Source of the DNA: an uncultured Oscillospiraceae bacterium
GTDB lineage: Bacteria > Bacillota > Clostridia > Oscillospirales > Oscillospiraceae
NCBI GenBank assembly: GCA_900756495.1
Contig: CAAEKI010000144.1
Span: 1 to 17,271, forward strand
DNA: 17,271 nt
Direction of reading: 5' to 3'
Under the pieces are notes generated by a model. The model did not search any database. It had not been told where the DNA came from and saw only the letters and a list, made by a program, of their open reading frames with translations. Positions 6,896 through 14,687 of this stretch are shown one piece after another. Each line of letters starts with the position of its first letter. The stretch's first letter is position 1. A program made the translations under genes and the position numbers.

Positions 6896-7657
6896 TCAGC
6901 CCTCCAATCTCAGCTCCAACTCCACAGGGCAGTGGTCGCTGCCATAGATGCTGGAGTGAATGACACTGTCTATCACATTGGGGCGCAGGCGGTCGGAGAC
7001 AATAAAGTAGTCAATACGCCACCCTGCATTGTTGGCCCTGGCATTGTACATATAGGACCACCAAGTGTAGGCGCCTGTTCGGTCAGGGTACAGCCAGCGG
7101 AAGGTGTCCGTAAACCCGGCGGAGAGAAGAGAGGTCATCTTGCCCCGCTCTTCATCGGTGAAGCCGGCATTGCCCCGGTTGGGCTTGGGGTTTTTGAGGT
7201 CGATCTCCTGATGGGCCACATTTAAATCCCCACAGAGGATCACCGGTTTGCTGCGGTCCAGGGACAGAAGAAAGGCCCGAAAGGCATCTTCCCAGACCAT
7301 GCGGTATTCCAGCCGGCTGAGCCCCCGTTGAGCATTGGGCGTATAGCAGTTAACCAGGAAGAAACCGGGAAATTCACAGGTGATAACCCGGCCCTCCGTA
7401 TCGTGTTCGGGCAGACCAATCCCATAGGTAACTTCCAGAGGCGCAGTTCTGGTGAAGACCGCTGTGCCTGAGTAGCCCTTCTTTTCGGCGCTGTTCCAGA
7501 ACTGGAGATAGCCGGGCAGGTCCAGTTCCACCTGGCCGGCCTGCAGCTTGGTCTCCTGAAGACAGAAGATATCAGCCTTGCAGGCATGAAAAAAATCAGG
7601 AAACCCTTTGCTGAGGCAAGCCCTCAGGCCGTTGACATTCCACGAAATCAGCTTCAA
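6896..7657 (-). CDS. exoA: Exodeoxyribonuclease III (AP endonuclease, ExoA type)
   Basis: The enzyme nicks DNA 5' of abasic sites and removes 3'-blocking groups in base-excision repair. The 253-residue product is a full-length EEP-fold nuclease. Active-site residues visible are Asn8 in SWNVNGLRA, Glu35 in CLQETKL, Asp144 and Asn146 in CGDLNVAH, and Asp241-His242 in the final SDHCPV. I chose the TTG at 7657, giving MKLISWNVNG, the usual family start, with AAGGGAG 7 bases upstream. The GTG at 7675 adds six residues and lacks a ribosome site. The TTG overlaps the TGA of the preceding 76-aa gene (TTGA), implying translational coupling. It lies in an operon-like run ogt, 76-aa membrane protein, exoA, MBL. 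Confidence 0.92.
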   Translation of the reverse strand: MKLISWNVNGLRACLSKGFPDFFHACKADIFCLQETKLQAGQVELDLPGYLQFWNSAEKKGYSGTAVFTRTAPLEVTYGIGLPEHDTEGRVITCEFPGFFLVNCYTPNAQRGLSRLEYRMVWEDAFRAFLLSLDRSKPVILCGDLNVAHQEIDLKNPKPNRGNAGFTDEERGKMTSLLSAGFTDTFRWLYPDRTGAYTWWSYMYNARANNAGWRIDYFIVSDRLRPNVIDSVIHSSIYGSDHCPVELELRLEG

Positions 7658-7884
7658 GGCGCCGCTCCCTTCCACACAGATGCCACCCTGGAGAGAAACT
7701 GCTTTACTGGCGGCCGGGTGCCCAGATAGATCGCTGCAGCTGCAGCCAACAGGGGCTTGTGAAACCGCCGGATTACACCTACAGCCAATACCGCACCGGC
7801 GACGCAGAGCCCGGCCTTGATCATGCGGTCCCGCTCCAGAAGAGCTGCTCCACGAGCGGGAATATTGGAGACAAAATCGTTCAT
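7654..7884 (-). CDS. Small membrane protein of unknown function (76 aa)
   Basis: I do not recognise this family. The product has an acidic/basic N-terminus (about 1-21), one or two hydrophobic segments (about 23-38, AGLCVAGAVLAVGVIR, and 45-55, LLAAAAAIYLG) separated by RRFHK, and a basic C-terminal end. ATG 7884 has AAAGGAG 6 bases upstream, and it overlaps both neighbours by four bases: ATGA with the end of ogt and TTGA with the start of exoA. Such tight coupling on both sides argues that it is a real gene even without recognisable homology. Its place between two DNA-repair genes may be functional or merely operon packing. Confidence 0.75.
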   Translation of the reverse strand: MNDFVSNIPARGAALLERDRMIKAGLCVAGAVLAVGVIRRFHKPLLAAAAAIYLGTRPPVKQFLSRVASVWKGAAP

Positions 7885-8342
7885 GTGTAGCTCCTTTCCA
7901 AATCCAACAGCATTCGCTTCAGTTCCAGGCCGCCGCCATAGCCGGTGAGGGAGCCGCCGGATCCTACGACCCTGTGGCAGGGAAGGAGAATGGGAAGCGG
8001 ATTGCAGTGGCAGGCCTGTCCTACGGCCCTGGCCGCCTTTGGGCGGCCGATATGCCGGGCCAGAGCGCCATAGGTGATGGACTCTCCGTAGGGGATCTCC
8101 TCCAGAGCCTGCCAGACGCTGCGCTGAAAGAACGTTCCGGCAGGGCTCAGAGGGAGGCTGAACATCCGGCGCAGGCCGGTAAGGTATTCCAAAAGCTGGC
8201 GTTTCCCCTCGGAGAGCAGAACTGTTTCATGCTCGGCAATGCGGGGATATCCCTGGCCGGGCAGCCAGAGCCGGGTGAGCTGCTCGTCTTCCTCTGCCAG
8301 GGCGAGCGGGCCCACCGGGGTGTCAAAGGTGATCAATTCCAC
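7881..8342 (-). CDS. ogt: Methylated-DNA-protein cysteine methyltransferase
   Basis: This suicide repair protein moves the methyl group of O6-methylguanine or O4-methylthymine to its own cysteine. The 153-residue product has the short N-terminal domain (ELITFDTPVGPLALA) and the C-terminal DNA-binding domain. The acceptor Cys122 lies in LLPCHRVVGSGG, preceded by IPYGESITYGALA and ARAVGQACHCNP. I chose GTG 8342 because GAGG lies 8 bases upstream and the family begins here; the frame extends to TTG 8393 with no ribosome site. The stop overlaps the next gene's start (ATGA). It lies 192 bases behind lexA with no obvious terminator between, so read-through from the lexA promoter is possible. Confidence 0.9.
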   Translation of the reverse strand: MELITFDTPVGPLALAEEDEQLTRLWLPGQGYPRIAEHETVLLSEGKRQLLEYLTGLRRMFSLPLSPAGTFFQRSVWQALEEIPYGESITYGALARHIGRPKAARAVGQACHCNPLPILLPCHRVVGSGGSLTGYGGGLELKRMLLDLERSYT

Positions 8343-8534
8343 AGACGATACCTCGCTGGAAGAAGAGTGGGGCTGCTGCAGTCCAGGCAGCAAAACATAA
8401 GGGAGGAGACGGCATTCCGGCTGTCCTCACCTGGACGGACACTCGACGGAGAGAGCAGGGGGACATAAAGCCGCAGAACCTGGTTCAGGCCCGGCCGCAG
8501 CGAATTCCGCATGGCCGATATGTGGGGAGTTGCG

Positions 8535-9161
8535 CTAATACCTTCTGATTACTGCGACAACCTTGCCCAAAAGCTCGGCACCCTCGCCGTCAATAGGCTC
8601 ATATTCGTCGTTTTCCGGCATGAGCCATGTGTGGCCGTCCCTGCGGAGAAGCGTTTTCACAGTAGCCTCATCTTCAAAAAGCGCTACAACGATCTCGCCG
8701 CTGCGGCACTCCTGCTGTCGGTGCACCACCACCAAGTCGCCCGGAAGGATACCGGCGTTGAGCATGGACTCTCCTCGGACCCGGAGCGCAAAGTGTTCCC
8801 CGAAAAGCCCACCTGTGTCAAAGGTCAGATAGTCTTCGATACACTCCTGGGCCAAAATGGGAGACCCGGCGGCTACACTGCCCACCACAGGCACCCGATT
8901 GACTTGGCTGTCCATCTCCTCGGCAACCGGTATGCCGGCGGCACCGGGGCTGCCGCTGATTGTAATAGCCCTGGTTTTGCCCTCGGCTTTGATGATGAGT
9001 CCCTTTTCCTCCAGCCCCTTCAAGTGAAAGTGAACGGTGGAAGGGGACTTGAGGCCTACGTGCTCCCCGATTTCACGCACCGAGGGGGGATAGCCGTGCA
9101 CAGAAGTAAATGAGATAATATAATCATAAATTTGCTGCTGCTTGGGCGATAAGAGTTTCAT
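8535..9161 (-). CDS. lexA: LexA repressor
   Basis: LexA is the SOS regulator: it represses damage genes until RecA filaments trigger its self-cleavage. The 208-residue protein has the N-terminal winged helix (about 1-65, with YPPSVREIG and SPSTVHFHLK). It also has the Ala98-Gly99 cleavage bond in VGSVAAGSP, the catalytic Ser132 in RGESM and Lys169 in ATVKTL, all intact. I chose ATG 9161 (MKLLSPKQQQIY), preceded by GGAGGGG; the frame extends 10 codons upstream but these overlap the promoter's leader. Its own promoter carries a LexA box, so it is autoregulated. It is upstream of the ogt-exoA group. Confidence 0.95.
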   Translation of the reverse strand: MKLLSPKQQQIYDYIISFTSVHGYPPSVREIGEHVGLKSPSTVHFHLKGLEEKGLIIKAEGKTRAITISGSPGAAGIPVAEEMDSQVNRVPVVGSVAAGSPILAQECIEDYLTFDTGGLFGEHFALRVRGESMLNAGILPGDLVVVHRQQECRSGEIVVALFEDEATVKTLLRRDGHTWLMPENDEYEPIDGEGAELLGKVVAVIRRY

Positions 9162-9191
9162 GGCGGCCCCTCCCGTCCATTTTATAGGCAC

Positions 9192-9220
9192 ATTGTATCA
9201 CAAGTCGGAGAGAAATGCAA
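9192..9220 (-). promoter_or_regulatory. Sigma-A promoter of lexA
   Basis: Reading leftward, TTGCAT (9215-9220) and TACAAT (9192-9197) are separated by the ideal 17 bases, about 31 bases upstream of the lexA start. Confidence 0.8.
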
Positions 9221-9231
9221 ACATCCGTTCT
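9218..9231 (-). promoter_or_regulatory. LexA (SOS) box over the lexA -35 element
   Basis: The leftward sequence AGAACGGATGTTTG matches 13 of 14 positions of the gram-positive SOS box CGAACRNRYGTTYG; only the first C differs. It overlaps the -35 hexamer by three bases, so bound LexA would block RNA polymerase. Confidence 0.85.
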
Positions 9232-9290
9232 AAAAGATTTGAAAGAGGCGCCCCCGAAGATCTGGGCGAAAACGGGGCTTTGGAAGCAGA

Positions 9291-9325
9291 CGAGCCGTGG
9301 GGTCAACGCCCCACGGCTCGTTTTT
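9291..9325. terminator. Strong hairpin between the ABC exporter and lexA
   Basis: A 12-bp perfect stem CGAGCCGTGGGG/CCCCACGGCTCG (9291-9302 and 9309-9320) with a 6-base loop is followed on the + strand by five T residues. The genes on both sides run leftward, and in that direction the tail is only GTCTGCTT, so it would be a poor terminator for the exporter. It may act in both directions or stop antisense transcripts. Confidence 0.65.
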
Positions 9326-9340
9326 CGGCACGGCGGGGGA

Positions 9341-11215
9341 TTACTCCAACTCAAACGCGCCAGTGTAGAGCTGATAATAGATACCGTGCTGGGCAATCAG
9401 ATCCTCGTGGTCGCCCCGTTCCACGATACGGCCGTGGTCCAGTACCATGATGGCATTGGAGTTGCGGACGGTGGATAGGCGGTGGGCGATGACAAATACC
9501 GTGCGGCCGCTCATCAGAGCGTCCATGCCCCGTTGAACGATGGCTTCGGTTCGGGTATCGATAGAGGAGGTGGCCTCATCCAGGATCATCACCGGCGGGT
9601 CGGCTACGGCGGCCCGGGCGATGGCAATGAGCTGGCGCTGCCCCTGAGACAGGTTGGCGCCGTTGCCAGTGAGCATGGTATCATACCCCTGGGGGAGCCG
9701 GCGGATAAAGTCGTCTGCGTTGGCCAATACGGCGGCGGCCTCTACCTCTTCATCAGTAGCCTCCAGGTTGCCGTAGCGAATATTCTCCCTGACGGTGCCG
9801 GTGAACAGGTTGGTATCCTGGAGCACGATACCCAGGGAGCGCCGCAGATCCGGCTTTTTGATGTCGTTGATGGAGATGCCGTCATAGTGAATTTTACCGT
9901 CGGCAATATCATAGAAGCGATTGATGAGGTTGGTAATGGTGGTCTTGCCCGCGCCGGTGGCGCCCACAAAGGCCAGTTTCTGACCGGGCTTGGCGAAGAG
10001 GGAGATGTCGTGAAGGATGGTCTTGCCCTCCTCGTAGGCGAAGTCCACATGGTCAAAACGCACGTCGCCGGCCAGCTTGGTGTAGGTAAAGGTTCCGTCG
10101 GGCTGGGGGACCTTCCAGGCCCACAGGTTGGTGCGGCCGTTGGCCTCCTGGAGCTGTCCGTCTTTGTCATAGGAGACGTTGACCAGAGTTACGGTACCAT
10201 GGTCCTCCTCAGAGGGCTCATCCATCAGATCAAAAATCCGCTGAGCACCGGCCAGGGCCATAACTACGGAGTTGAGCTGCTGGGAGATCTGGCTGATGGG
10301 ATTTGTGAAGCTTTTGGACAGTTGGAGGAAGGTGGCGATGGTGCCCAGAGTGATGGCGCCGCCGATACCATTGAGGGCCAGAAAGCCGCCAGCCATGGCG
10401 ATAATCACGTACTGGACATTGCCGATGTTGATCAGGATGGGCATGAGGATATTGGCGTATTTATTGGCCTTATCGGCGCTCTCAAACAGGGCGTCGTTGA
10501 CCTTGTCAAAGCCCGCCTGGGCCTCGGCTTCGTGGCAGAAGACCTTGACCACCTTCTGGCCGTTGATCATCTCCTCGATATAGCCGTTCAGATCGCCCAG
10601 CTTCACCTGCTGGCGGACAAAGTTGCGGCCGCTGCGGCCGGCCAGGAACCGGGTGACACAGAGCATGCAGAAGATACAGACGATGACCACCCCAGTGAGT
10701 GTCAGGTTGGTGATCAGCATACTCACAAAGGTGACCAGGATCATCATGCCGGAGTTGATGACTTGGGGGACGCTCTGGGAGAGCATCTGGCGCAGGGTGT
10801 CCACGTCATTGGAGTAGACGCTCATCACATCGCCATGGGCGTGGGTGTCAAAGTACTTGATGGGCAGCGTCTGCATATGGCCGAACAGGTCATCACGGAT
10901 GCGCTTCTGCACACCCTGGGAGATGGTGACCATCAGCCGGTTGTAGGAGAAGGCGCACAGGGCGCCCACAATATACAGACAGGCCATCATAAGCAGCACA
11001 CGCACAAGGCCGCTGTAATCAGGGGTCTCCATGGCCACCAAGGGGGCGATGTAGTTGTCGATGAGATTGCCCAGGAACAGGGAGCCCGACACTGTGGCGA
11101 TGGCGCTGACCATGATGCACAGGATAACCAGTACAAACAGGGCCCGATAGCCGCGGCCCACATAGCTCAGCAGGCGCCGAATCGTGTGGGCCTTTTTCAC
11201 CGGAGATTTATTCAT
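9341..11215 (-). CDS. ABC exporter half-transporter with the catalytic Walker B glutamate
   Basis: The 624-residue protein has a six-helix membrane domain (about 20-330) fused to an ATPase domain. The ATPase domain shows Walker [10 protein letters not shown] (418-426), signature LSQGQ (522-526), Walker B VMILDEA with the catalytic Glu547, and the switch His578. The signature is degenerate (LSQGQ, not LSGGQ). A linker of about 45 residues (340-385) before the ATPase domain is typical of one partner in heterodimeric multidrug exporters such as LmrCD, BmrCD and TM287/288. ATG 11215 ([10 protein letters not shown]) has GGAGG upstream and overlaps the end of the partner gene by 8 bases, so the two are coupled. 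Substrates are probably hydrophobic drugs or toxic lipophiles; this is inference from the family and the adjacent marR. Confidence 0.92.
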   Translation of the reverse strand: MNKSPVKKAHTIRRLLSYVGRGYRALFVLVILCIMVSAIATVSGSLFLGNLIDNYIAPLVAMETPDYSGLVRVLLMMACLYIVGALCAFSYNRLMVTISQGVQKRIRDDLFGHMQTLPIKYFDTHAHGDVMSVYSNDVDTLRQMLSQSVPQVINSGMMILVTFVSMLITNLTLTGVVIVCIFCMLCVTRFLAGRSGRNFVRQQVKLGDLNGYIEEMINGQKVVKVFCHEAEAQAGFDKVNDALFESADKANKYANILMPILINIGNVQYVIIAMAGGFLALNGIGGAITLGTIATFLQLSKSFTNPISQISQQLNSVVMALAGAQRIFDLMDEPSEEDHGTVTLVNVSYDKDGQLQEANGRTNLWAWKVPQPDGTFTYTKLAGDVRFDHVDFAYEEGKTILHDISLFAKPGQKLAFVGATGAGKTTITNLINRFYDIADGKIHYDGISINDIKKPDLRRSLGIVLQDTNLFTGTVRENIRYGNLEATDEEVEAAAVLANADDFIRRLPQGYDTMLTGNGANLSQGQRQLIAIARAAVADPPVMILDEATSSIDTRTEAIVQRGMDALMSGRTVFVIAHRLSTVRNSNAIMVLDHGRIVERGDHEDLIAQHGIYYQLYTGAFELE

Positions 11216-12944
11216 CTTCGCCGCCTCCCTTCGTCTGGGACTCATAGATTTCACGGTAGATGCCGCAGGTCTGGAGCAACTGCTCGTGGGTGCCCATGGC
11301 ACTGATCACGCCGCCATCCATGACCAGTATCAGGTCGGCGTCCTCAATAGAGGAGATGCGCTGCGCGATGATGAATTTAGTGGTATCCGGGATCTCATCC
11401 CTGAAAGCCTTGCGGATAAGCGCATCGGTCTTGGTGTCCACAGCGGAGGTCGAGTCGTCCAGAATCAGGATCTTGGGCTTCTTCAGCAGGGCGCGGGCGA
11501 TGCACAGCCGCTGCTTTTGACCGCCGGAAACATTGGTGCCTCCCTGCTCAATATAGGTGTCATATTTGTCAGGGAACTCCTGAATAAAAGAGTCGGCTTG
11601 GGCCAGCTTACACACCCGGACCAGTTCCTCGTCAGTGGCGCTGGCATTCCCCCAGCGCAGGTTCTCCTTGATAGAGCCGGAGAAGAGGACGTTTTTCTGG
11701 AGCACCATTGCTACCTGCTCCCGCAGAGCCTCCATGTCGTACTCCCGCACGTCCACGCCGCCCACCAGCACACGGCCTTCGGTGGCGTCGTATAGACGGG
11801 GGATGAGCTGAACCAATGTGGTCTTGGAGGTGCCGGTACCGCCCAGAATACCTACGGTCTGCCCGGACTTAATATTCAGACTGACGTTTTTCAGGCACTC
11901 CTTGGACTTGTCATTGGCATAGCTGAAGCTCACATTTTCAAAGATCACAGAGCCGTCCTTGACCTCTTCGATGGGGGAGGGGCCGTTCTGGAGATCGCTC
12001 TCCTCATTGAGCAGCTCGGTGATGCGCTCGGCAGAGGCCCGGGCGATGACGATCATCACCAGCACCATGGAGAACATCATCAAGCTCATCAGGATCATCA
12101 TGATATAGCTGAACATGCTGGTCAGCTCACCGGTGGTCATGCTGCCGCCTACGATCAGATGGGCGCTCAGCCAGGAGACAATGAGGATACAGGCCGAGAC
12201 GCACAGCTGCATCAGGGGCATGTTAAAGGCCAGAATTTTTTCGGCCTTGGAGAAGTTCAGGTAGATCTCCTGGGAGACCTCGCCGAATTTTTCCTTCTCA
12301 TGCTCCTCCCGGACGAAGGATTTGACAACCCGGATGCCCAGCAGATTCTCCTGCACCACATTGTTCATCCAGTCATAGCGCTTAAACACCCGTTCAAAGA
12401 TTGGGTGAGCTTTGGTCATGATAAGCAGCAGGCCGACCGCCAAGATTGGAATGACGATCAGAAAGATCAGAGCCAGCCGGGGATTGATGGTAAAGGTCAT
12501 CACCCATGCGCAGATGAGCATGATGGGGCAGCGCACAGCGATGCGGATAATCATCATAAAGGCCATCTGCACATTGGTCACATCAGTGGTCAGGCGGGTA
12601 ATGATGCCGCCTGTGGAGTACTTGTCAATATTGGAAAAAGAAAATTTTTGGACGTTGCGGTACATCTCCCGCCGCAGATTGCGGGAGAGGCCGGTAGATG
12701 CCTTGGCCGCAAAGCGGCCGGACAGAGCACCCAGCAGCAGGGCAATCAGTGCCATGGCCACTACCGTGACGCCGTATCGGACGATGTGGTCCATGCTGCC
12801 GGCCTGTACACCCTCATCCAGCAGCTTGCCGGTCATCTTTGGGATGAGTACGTCAAAGGCTACCTCGCCGATGACAAGAATCGGCGTGAGTATGGTGGCC
12901 GGCCAAAGCTCCTGAATGCAGCCTACGATGCTGCGTTTCTTCAT
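11208..12944 (-). CDS. ABC exporter half-transporter with degenerate ATP site
   Basis: The 578-residue partner has six membrane helices (about 15-300) and an ATPase domain. This domain shows Walker [10 protein letters not shown] (368-376), a canonical-type signature VSGGQ (472-476) and Walker B ILILDDS with Asp in place of the catalytic Glu. The switch loop is IAQRIS, Gln replacing His. Thus its own nucleotide site is inactive, while its signature completes the active site of the downstream partner. This is the asymmetric arrangement known from LmrCD, BmrCD and TM287/288. ATG 12944 follows AAGGAGGG at 6 bases. It is 31 bases downstream of marR and in the same operon. Confidence 0.93.
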   Translation of the reverse strand: MKKRSIVGCIQELWPATILTPILVIGEVAFDVLIPKMTGKLLDEGVQAGSMDHIVRYGVTVVAMALIALLLGALSGRFAAKASTGLSRNLRREMYRNVQKFSFSNIDKYSTGGIITRLTTDVTNVQMAFMMIIRIAVRCPIMLICAWVMTFTINPRLALIFLIVIPILAVGLLLIMTKAHPIFERVFKRYDWMNNVVQENLLGIRVVKSFVREEHEKEKFGEVSQEIYLNFSKAEKILAFNMPLMQLCVSACILIVSWLSAHLIVGGSMTTGELTSMFSYIMMILMSLMMFSMVLVMIVIARASAERITELLNEESDLQNGPSPIEEVKDGSVIFENVSFSYANDKSKECLKNVSLNIKSGQTVGILGGTGTSKTTLVQLIPRLYDATEGRVLVGGVDVREYDMEALREQVAMVLQKNVLFSGSIKENLRWGNASATDEELVRVCKLAQADSFIQEFPDKYDTYIEQGGTNVSGGQKQRLCIARALLKKPKILILDDSTSAVDTKTDALIRKAFRDEIPDTTKFIIAQRISSIEDADLILVMDGGVISAMGTHEQLLQTCGIYREIYESQTKGGGEDE

Positions 12945-12975
12945 GCGGTTCCCTCCTTGGGTAAAAATTCGCTTG

Positions 12976-13467
12976 CTAACTGTTTGCGTTGGGATGAATT
13001 TGGCAATCCTCCGAAGCAGAGCGGGAATCTGACAGCTCAGTCAGATTGCGTTTTAATTTTTCCAAGGTTGCCATCAGCTGATCGATCTCTGCCTGCGTCA
13101 GCCCCCGGGTCAGCACAGCTTCCATGGACTGGATCCTGGCGGCAGCCTGCTGAGTGAGCGCCTCTGCCTTGGGCGTAACTACAATCCGCTTGAGCCGCGC
13201 ATCGCGGCTCACCGGGAGACGGACAATCAGTCCGTCTCCCTCCATCTGCTTCAACAGCCGCGAGGCCGTGGAGCGCCGGATGGAGAACACTCCCTCCAGG
13301 GTTTTCTGGAAGATCTCCTGGTCACGGTTGCGGCACAGGAAGCCCAGCAGCATGCCCTGCATCTCAGTGAACTCATCGTCCAGGCTCCCGTGCAGTTCCC
13401 ATATCTTCCGCCGCATCAAATTGGACAGTGCTTTGATCTCGTAGCCAACGTGACGCTCTCGCCGCAT
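12976..13467 (-). CDS. MarR family transcriptional regulator
   Basis: The 163-residue protein has the MarR winged-helix core (about 40-115): the helix-turn-helix around [17 protein letters not shown], then the wing [20 protein letters not shown], flanked by dimerisation helices. MarR proteins bind palindromes and are released by small ligands, often controlling an adjacent drug exporter. Here the gene is first in an operon with the ABC pair. ATG 13467 follows AAAGGAGGTGA. Its promoter region contains an inverted repeat and a 9-base word repeated just upstream of the ABC genes, candidate operators for autorepression. The ligand is unknown. Confidence 0.92.
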   Translation of the reverse strand: MRRERHVGYEIKALSNLMRRKIWELHGSLDDEFTEMQGMLLGFLCRNRDQEIFQKTLEGVFSIRRSTASRLLKQMEGDGLIVRLPVSRDARLKRIVVTPKAEALTQQAAARIQSMEAVLTRGLTQAEIDQLMATLEKLKRNLTELSDSRSASEDCQIHPNANS

Positions 13468-13499
13468 CGAAGCATCACCTCCTTTGTTTGAGTAGTATT

Positions 13500-13528
13500 A
13501 TCTTAGTTTCCTTGCTAACAGTTGTCAA
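13500..13528 (-). promoter_or_regulatory. Promoter and candidate operator of the marR-ABC operon
   Basis: Leftward, a consensus TTGACA (13523-13528) is followed after 17 bases by TAAGAT (13500-13505); a GATAAT three bases further on is an alternative -10. Between them is GTTAGCAAG and the inverted repeat TTAG-N8-CTAA (13503-13506 and 13515-13518), placed where a bound MarR dimer would block transcription. Confidence 0.65.
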
Positions 13529-13618
13529 TGAGCACACTGCACAAAAAGCCTGGAATGCGCTCTATATCATTTTGTAAAGTAAATTTGTGATTGAATGGAA
13601 CTTCCACAGCATCCAATA

Positions 13619-13652
13619 AAAAAGCCGCCGGGCCCAGACCCGGCAGCTTTTT
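13619..13652 (-). terminator. Terminator after the leftward SDR gene
   Basis: The stem AAAAAGC/GCTTTTT plus GCCGGG/CCCGGC with one internal mismatch and a 6-base loop lies 7 bases after the stop codon. Leftward it ends in six T residues; the A tract on the other arm makes it potentially bidirectional. Confidence 0.85.
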
Positions 13653-13658
13653 GGGGGT

Positions 13659-14423
13659 TCAGCAACAACAGGTGCCTCCGTCCACCGAGAGTTCGGCACC
13701 GTTGACATGCCTGGCGTCGTCGCTGCACAGGAACAGACAGCACGCGGCGACTTCCTCCGGTGTGGCGTGCCAGCCGGAGGGGTAGGCCTCAGCAATCTTC
13801 ATAATTCGCTCCAGACCTATAGGATGGAAAGCGCCGCCGGAGTGAGGGCCGATATCCGTATCCACACCGCCTGGATGTACAATGTTGCAGCGAATTCCCT
13901 GAGGGCCATATCCAAAGGCGATGCTCCGCGTCAGGCCTACTAAGCCCGTCTTGGCGGCAGTATAGCTGGGGCCATGGTTGCCGCGGAGCGCAGCATAGGA
14001 GCCAATATTGACAATCGCGCCCCCACCGCCCTTGAGCATAAGAGGGACCGCAAGCCGGCAGATGCGGAAGGGGGCCTTTAAATCCAGGTCCATGATCCGA
14101 TCCCAGCGTGCATCATCTGTGTCTTCAAGGGTATAGTGCAGGTCATTCATTCCCGCTATGTTGCATAGCGCATCCAACCGGCCGAAACGGGTTTCAGCGG
14201 TCTCCACCATCCGCTGAATATCCTCAAGCTTGGTGACATCAACGGTCATAGGTATGACACGTTCTGCGCCCTCCCACTGTGCCAGCTCTTCCGGGCGGGT
14301 ATATCTGGCCGCGGCGATCACCCAGGCGCCTTCCTCATGAAAGCGCCGGACCGCAGCACAGCCAATACCACTGCTCGCGCCGGTAATCATTGCAACTTTT
14401 CCGGCCAGTCTATTGCTCTCCAT
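13659..14423 (-). CDS. Short-chain dehydrogenase/reductase (SDR)
   Basis: This 254-residue classical SDR has the cofactor motif TGASSGIG (14-21), NIAG (88-91), and the catalytic Ser142, Tyr154 and Lys158 (SYTAAK), with the C-terminal VDGG. The residues after the second beta strand (AAARYTRP) lack the acidic residue that usually selects NAD, hinting at NADP(H); this is weak evidence. The chain ends in three cysteines, which is unusual. The substrate is unknown: candidates are 3-oxoacyl, sugar or steroid alcohols. It is divergent from the 12alpha-HSDH-like SDR across a 264-base regulatory region, so they may share a pathway. ATG 14423 follows AAAGGATGG at 7 bases. Confidence 0.88.
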   Translation of the reverse strand: MESNRLAGKVAMITGASSGIGCAAVRRFHEEGAWVIAAARYTRPEELAQWEGAERVIPMTVDVTKLEDIQRMVETAETRFGRLDALCNIAGMNDLHYTLEDTDDARWDRIMDLDLKAPFRICRLAVPLMLKGGGGAIVNIGSYAALRGNHGPSYTAAKTGLVGLTRSIAFGYGPQGIRCNIVHPGGVDTDIGPHSGGAFHPIGLERIMKIAEAYPSGWHATPEEVAACCLFLCSDDARHVNGAELSVDGGTCCC

Positions 14424-14687
14424 TTAAAAACCATCCTTTCTCTGCTGTATATAGATAAATTTTCTATATGATATAACCCAAGGACTTGAAAGTAAAGATG
14501 AAATAAGGAATGGCTGCATCGGATGGTGGGCGGCTGTGGAGTTTTTTGTCCAGACCATTTGGTATCTGTCGGCGCTAATTTGGTCAGCGGAGACTAACCT
14601 GACTAATTGGTAACCACTTGCAGAAAACATAGCACTATGGTATCGTTTAAATAGCGGACAAAACGAAAGAAGACAGGAGTGATTACA
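14424..14687. promoter_or_regulatory. Divergent SDR intergenic region with repeated motifs
   Basis: The region is less GC-rich than its flanks. It holds an inverted repeat TTGGTCAG-N11-CTGACTAA (14580-14587 and 14599-14606), a direct repeat CTAATT(T)GGT (14575-14584 and 14603-14611), and a palindrome ATATAG-N9-CTATAT (14449-14454 and 14464-14469) close to the leftward start. GGTATC words also occur around 14561 and 14639. Clear sigma-A hexamers were not found, only weak ones such as TTGCAG-N17-TATCGT on the + strand. Confidence 0.5.

Noticed and set aside
8476..8486. Palindrome GAACCTGGTTC between lexA and ogt as a second LexA box
   Set aside because: The GAAC and GTTC arms are 3 bases apart, whereas the gram-positive LexA box needs 4, so binding is unlikely.
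8342..8515. A 59-codon leftward ORF between lexA and ogt starting at ATG near 8513
   Set aside because: There is no ribosome site, the composition is not protein-like and it only overlaps the ogt start; it reads as chance open frame.
9482..11305. 607-codon rightward ORF opposite the ABC gene
   Set aside because: It is a high-GC antisense shadow, rich in Gly/His/Asp, of a clear ABC transporter with all ATPase motifs.
12159..13157. 332-codon rightward ORF spanning the ABC and marR genes
   Set aside because: It crosses two well-supported genes and their gap antisense; composition bias explains it.
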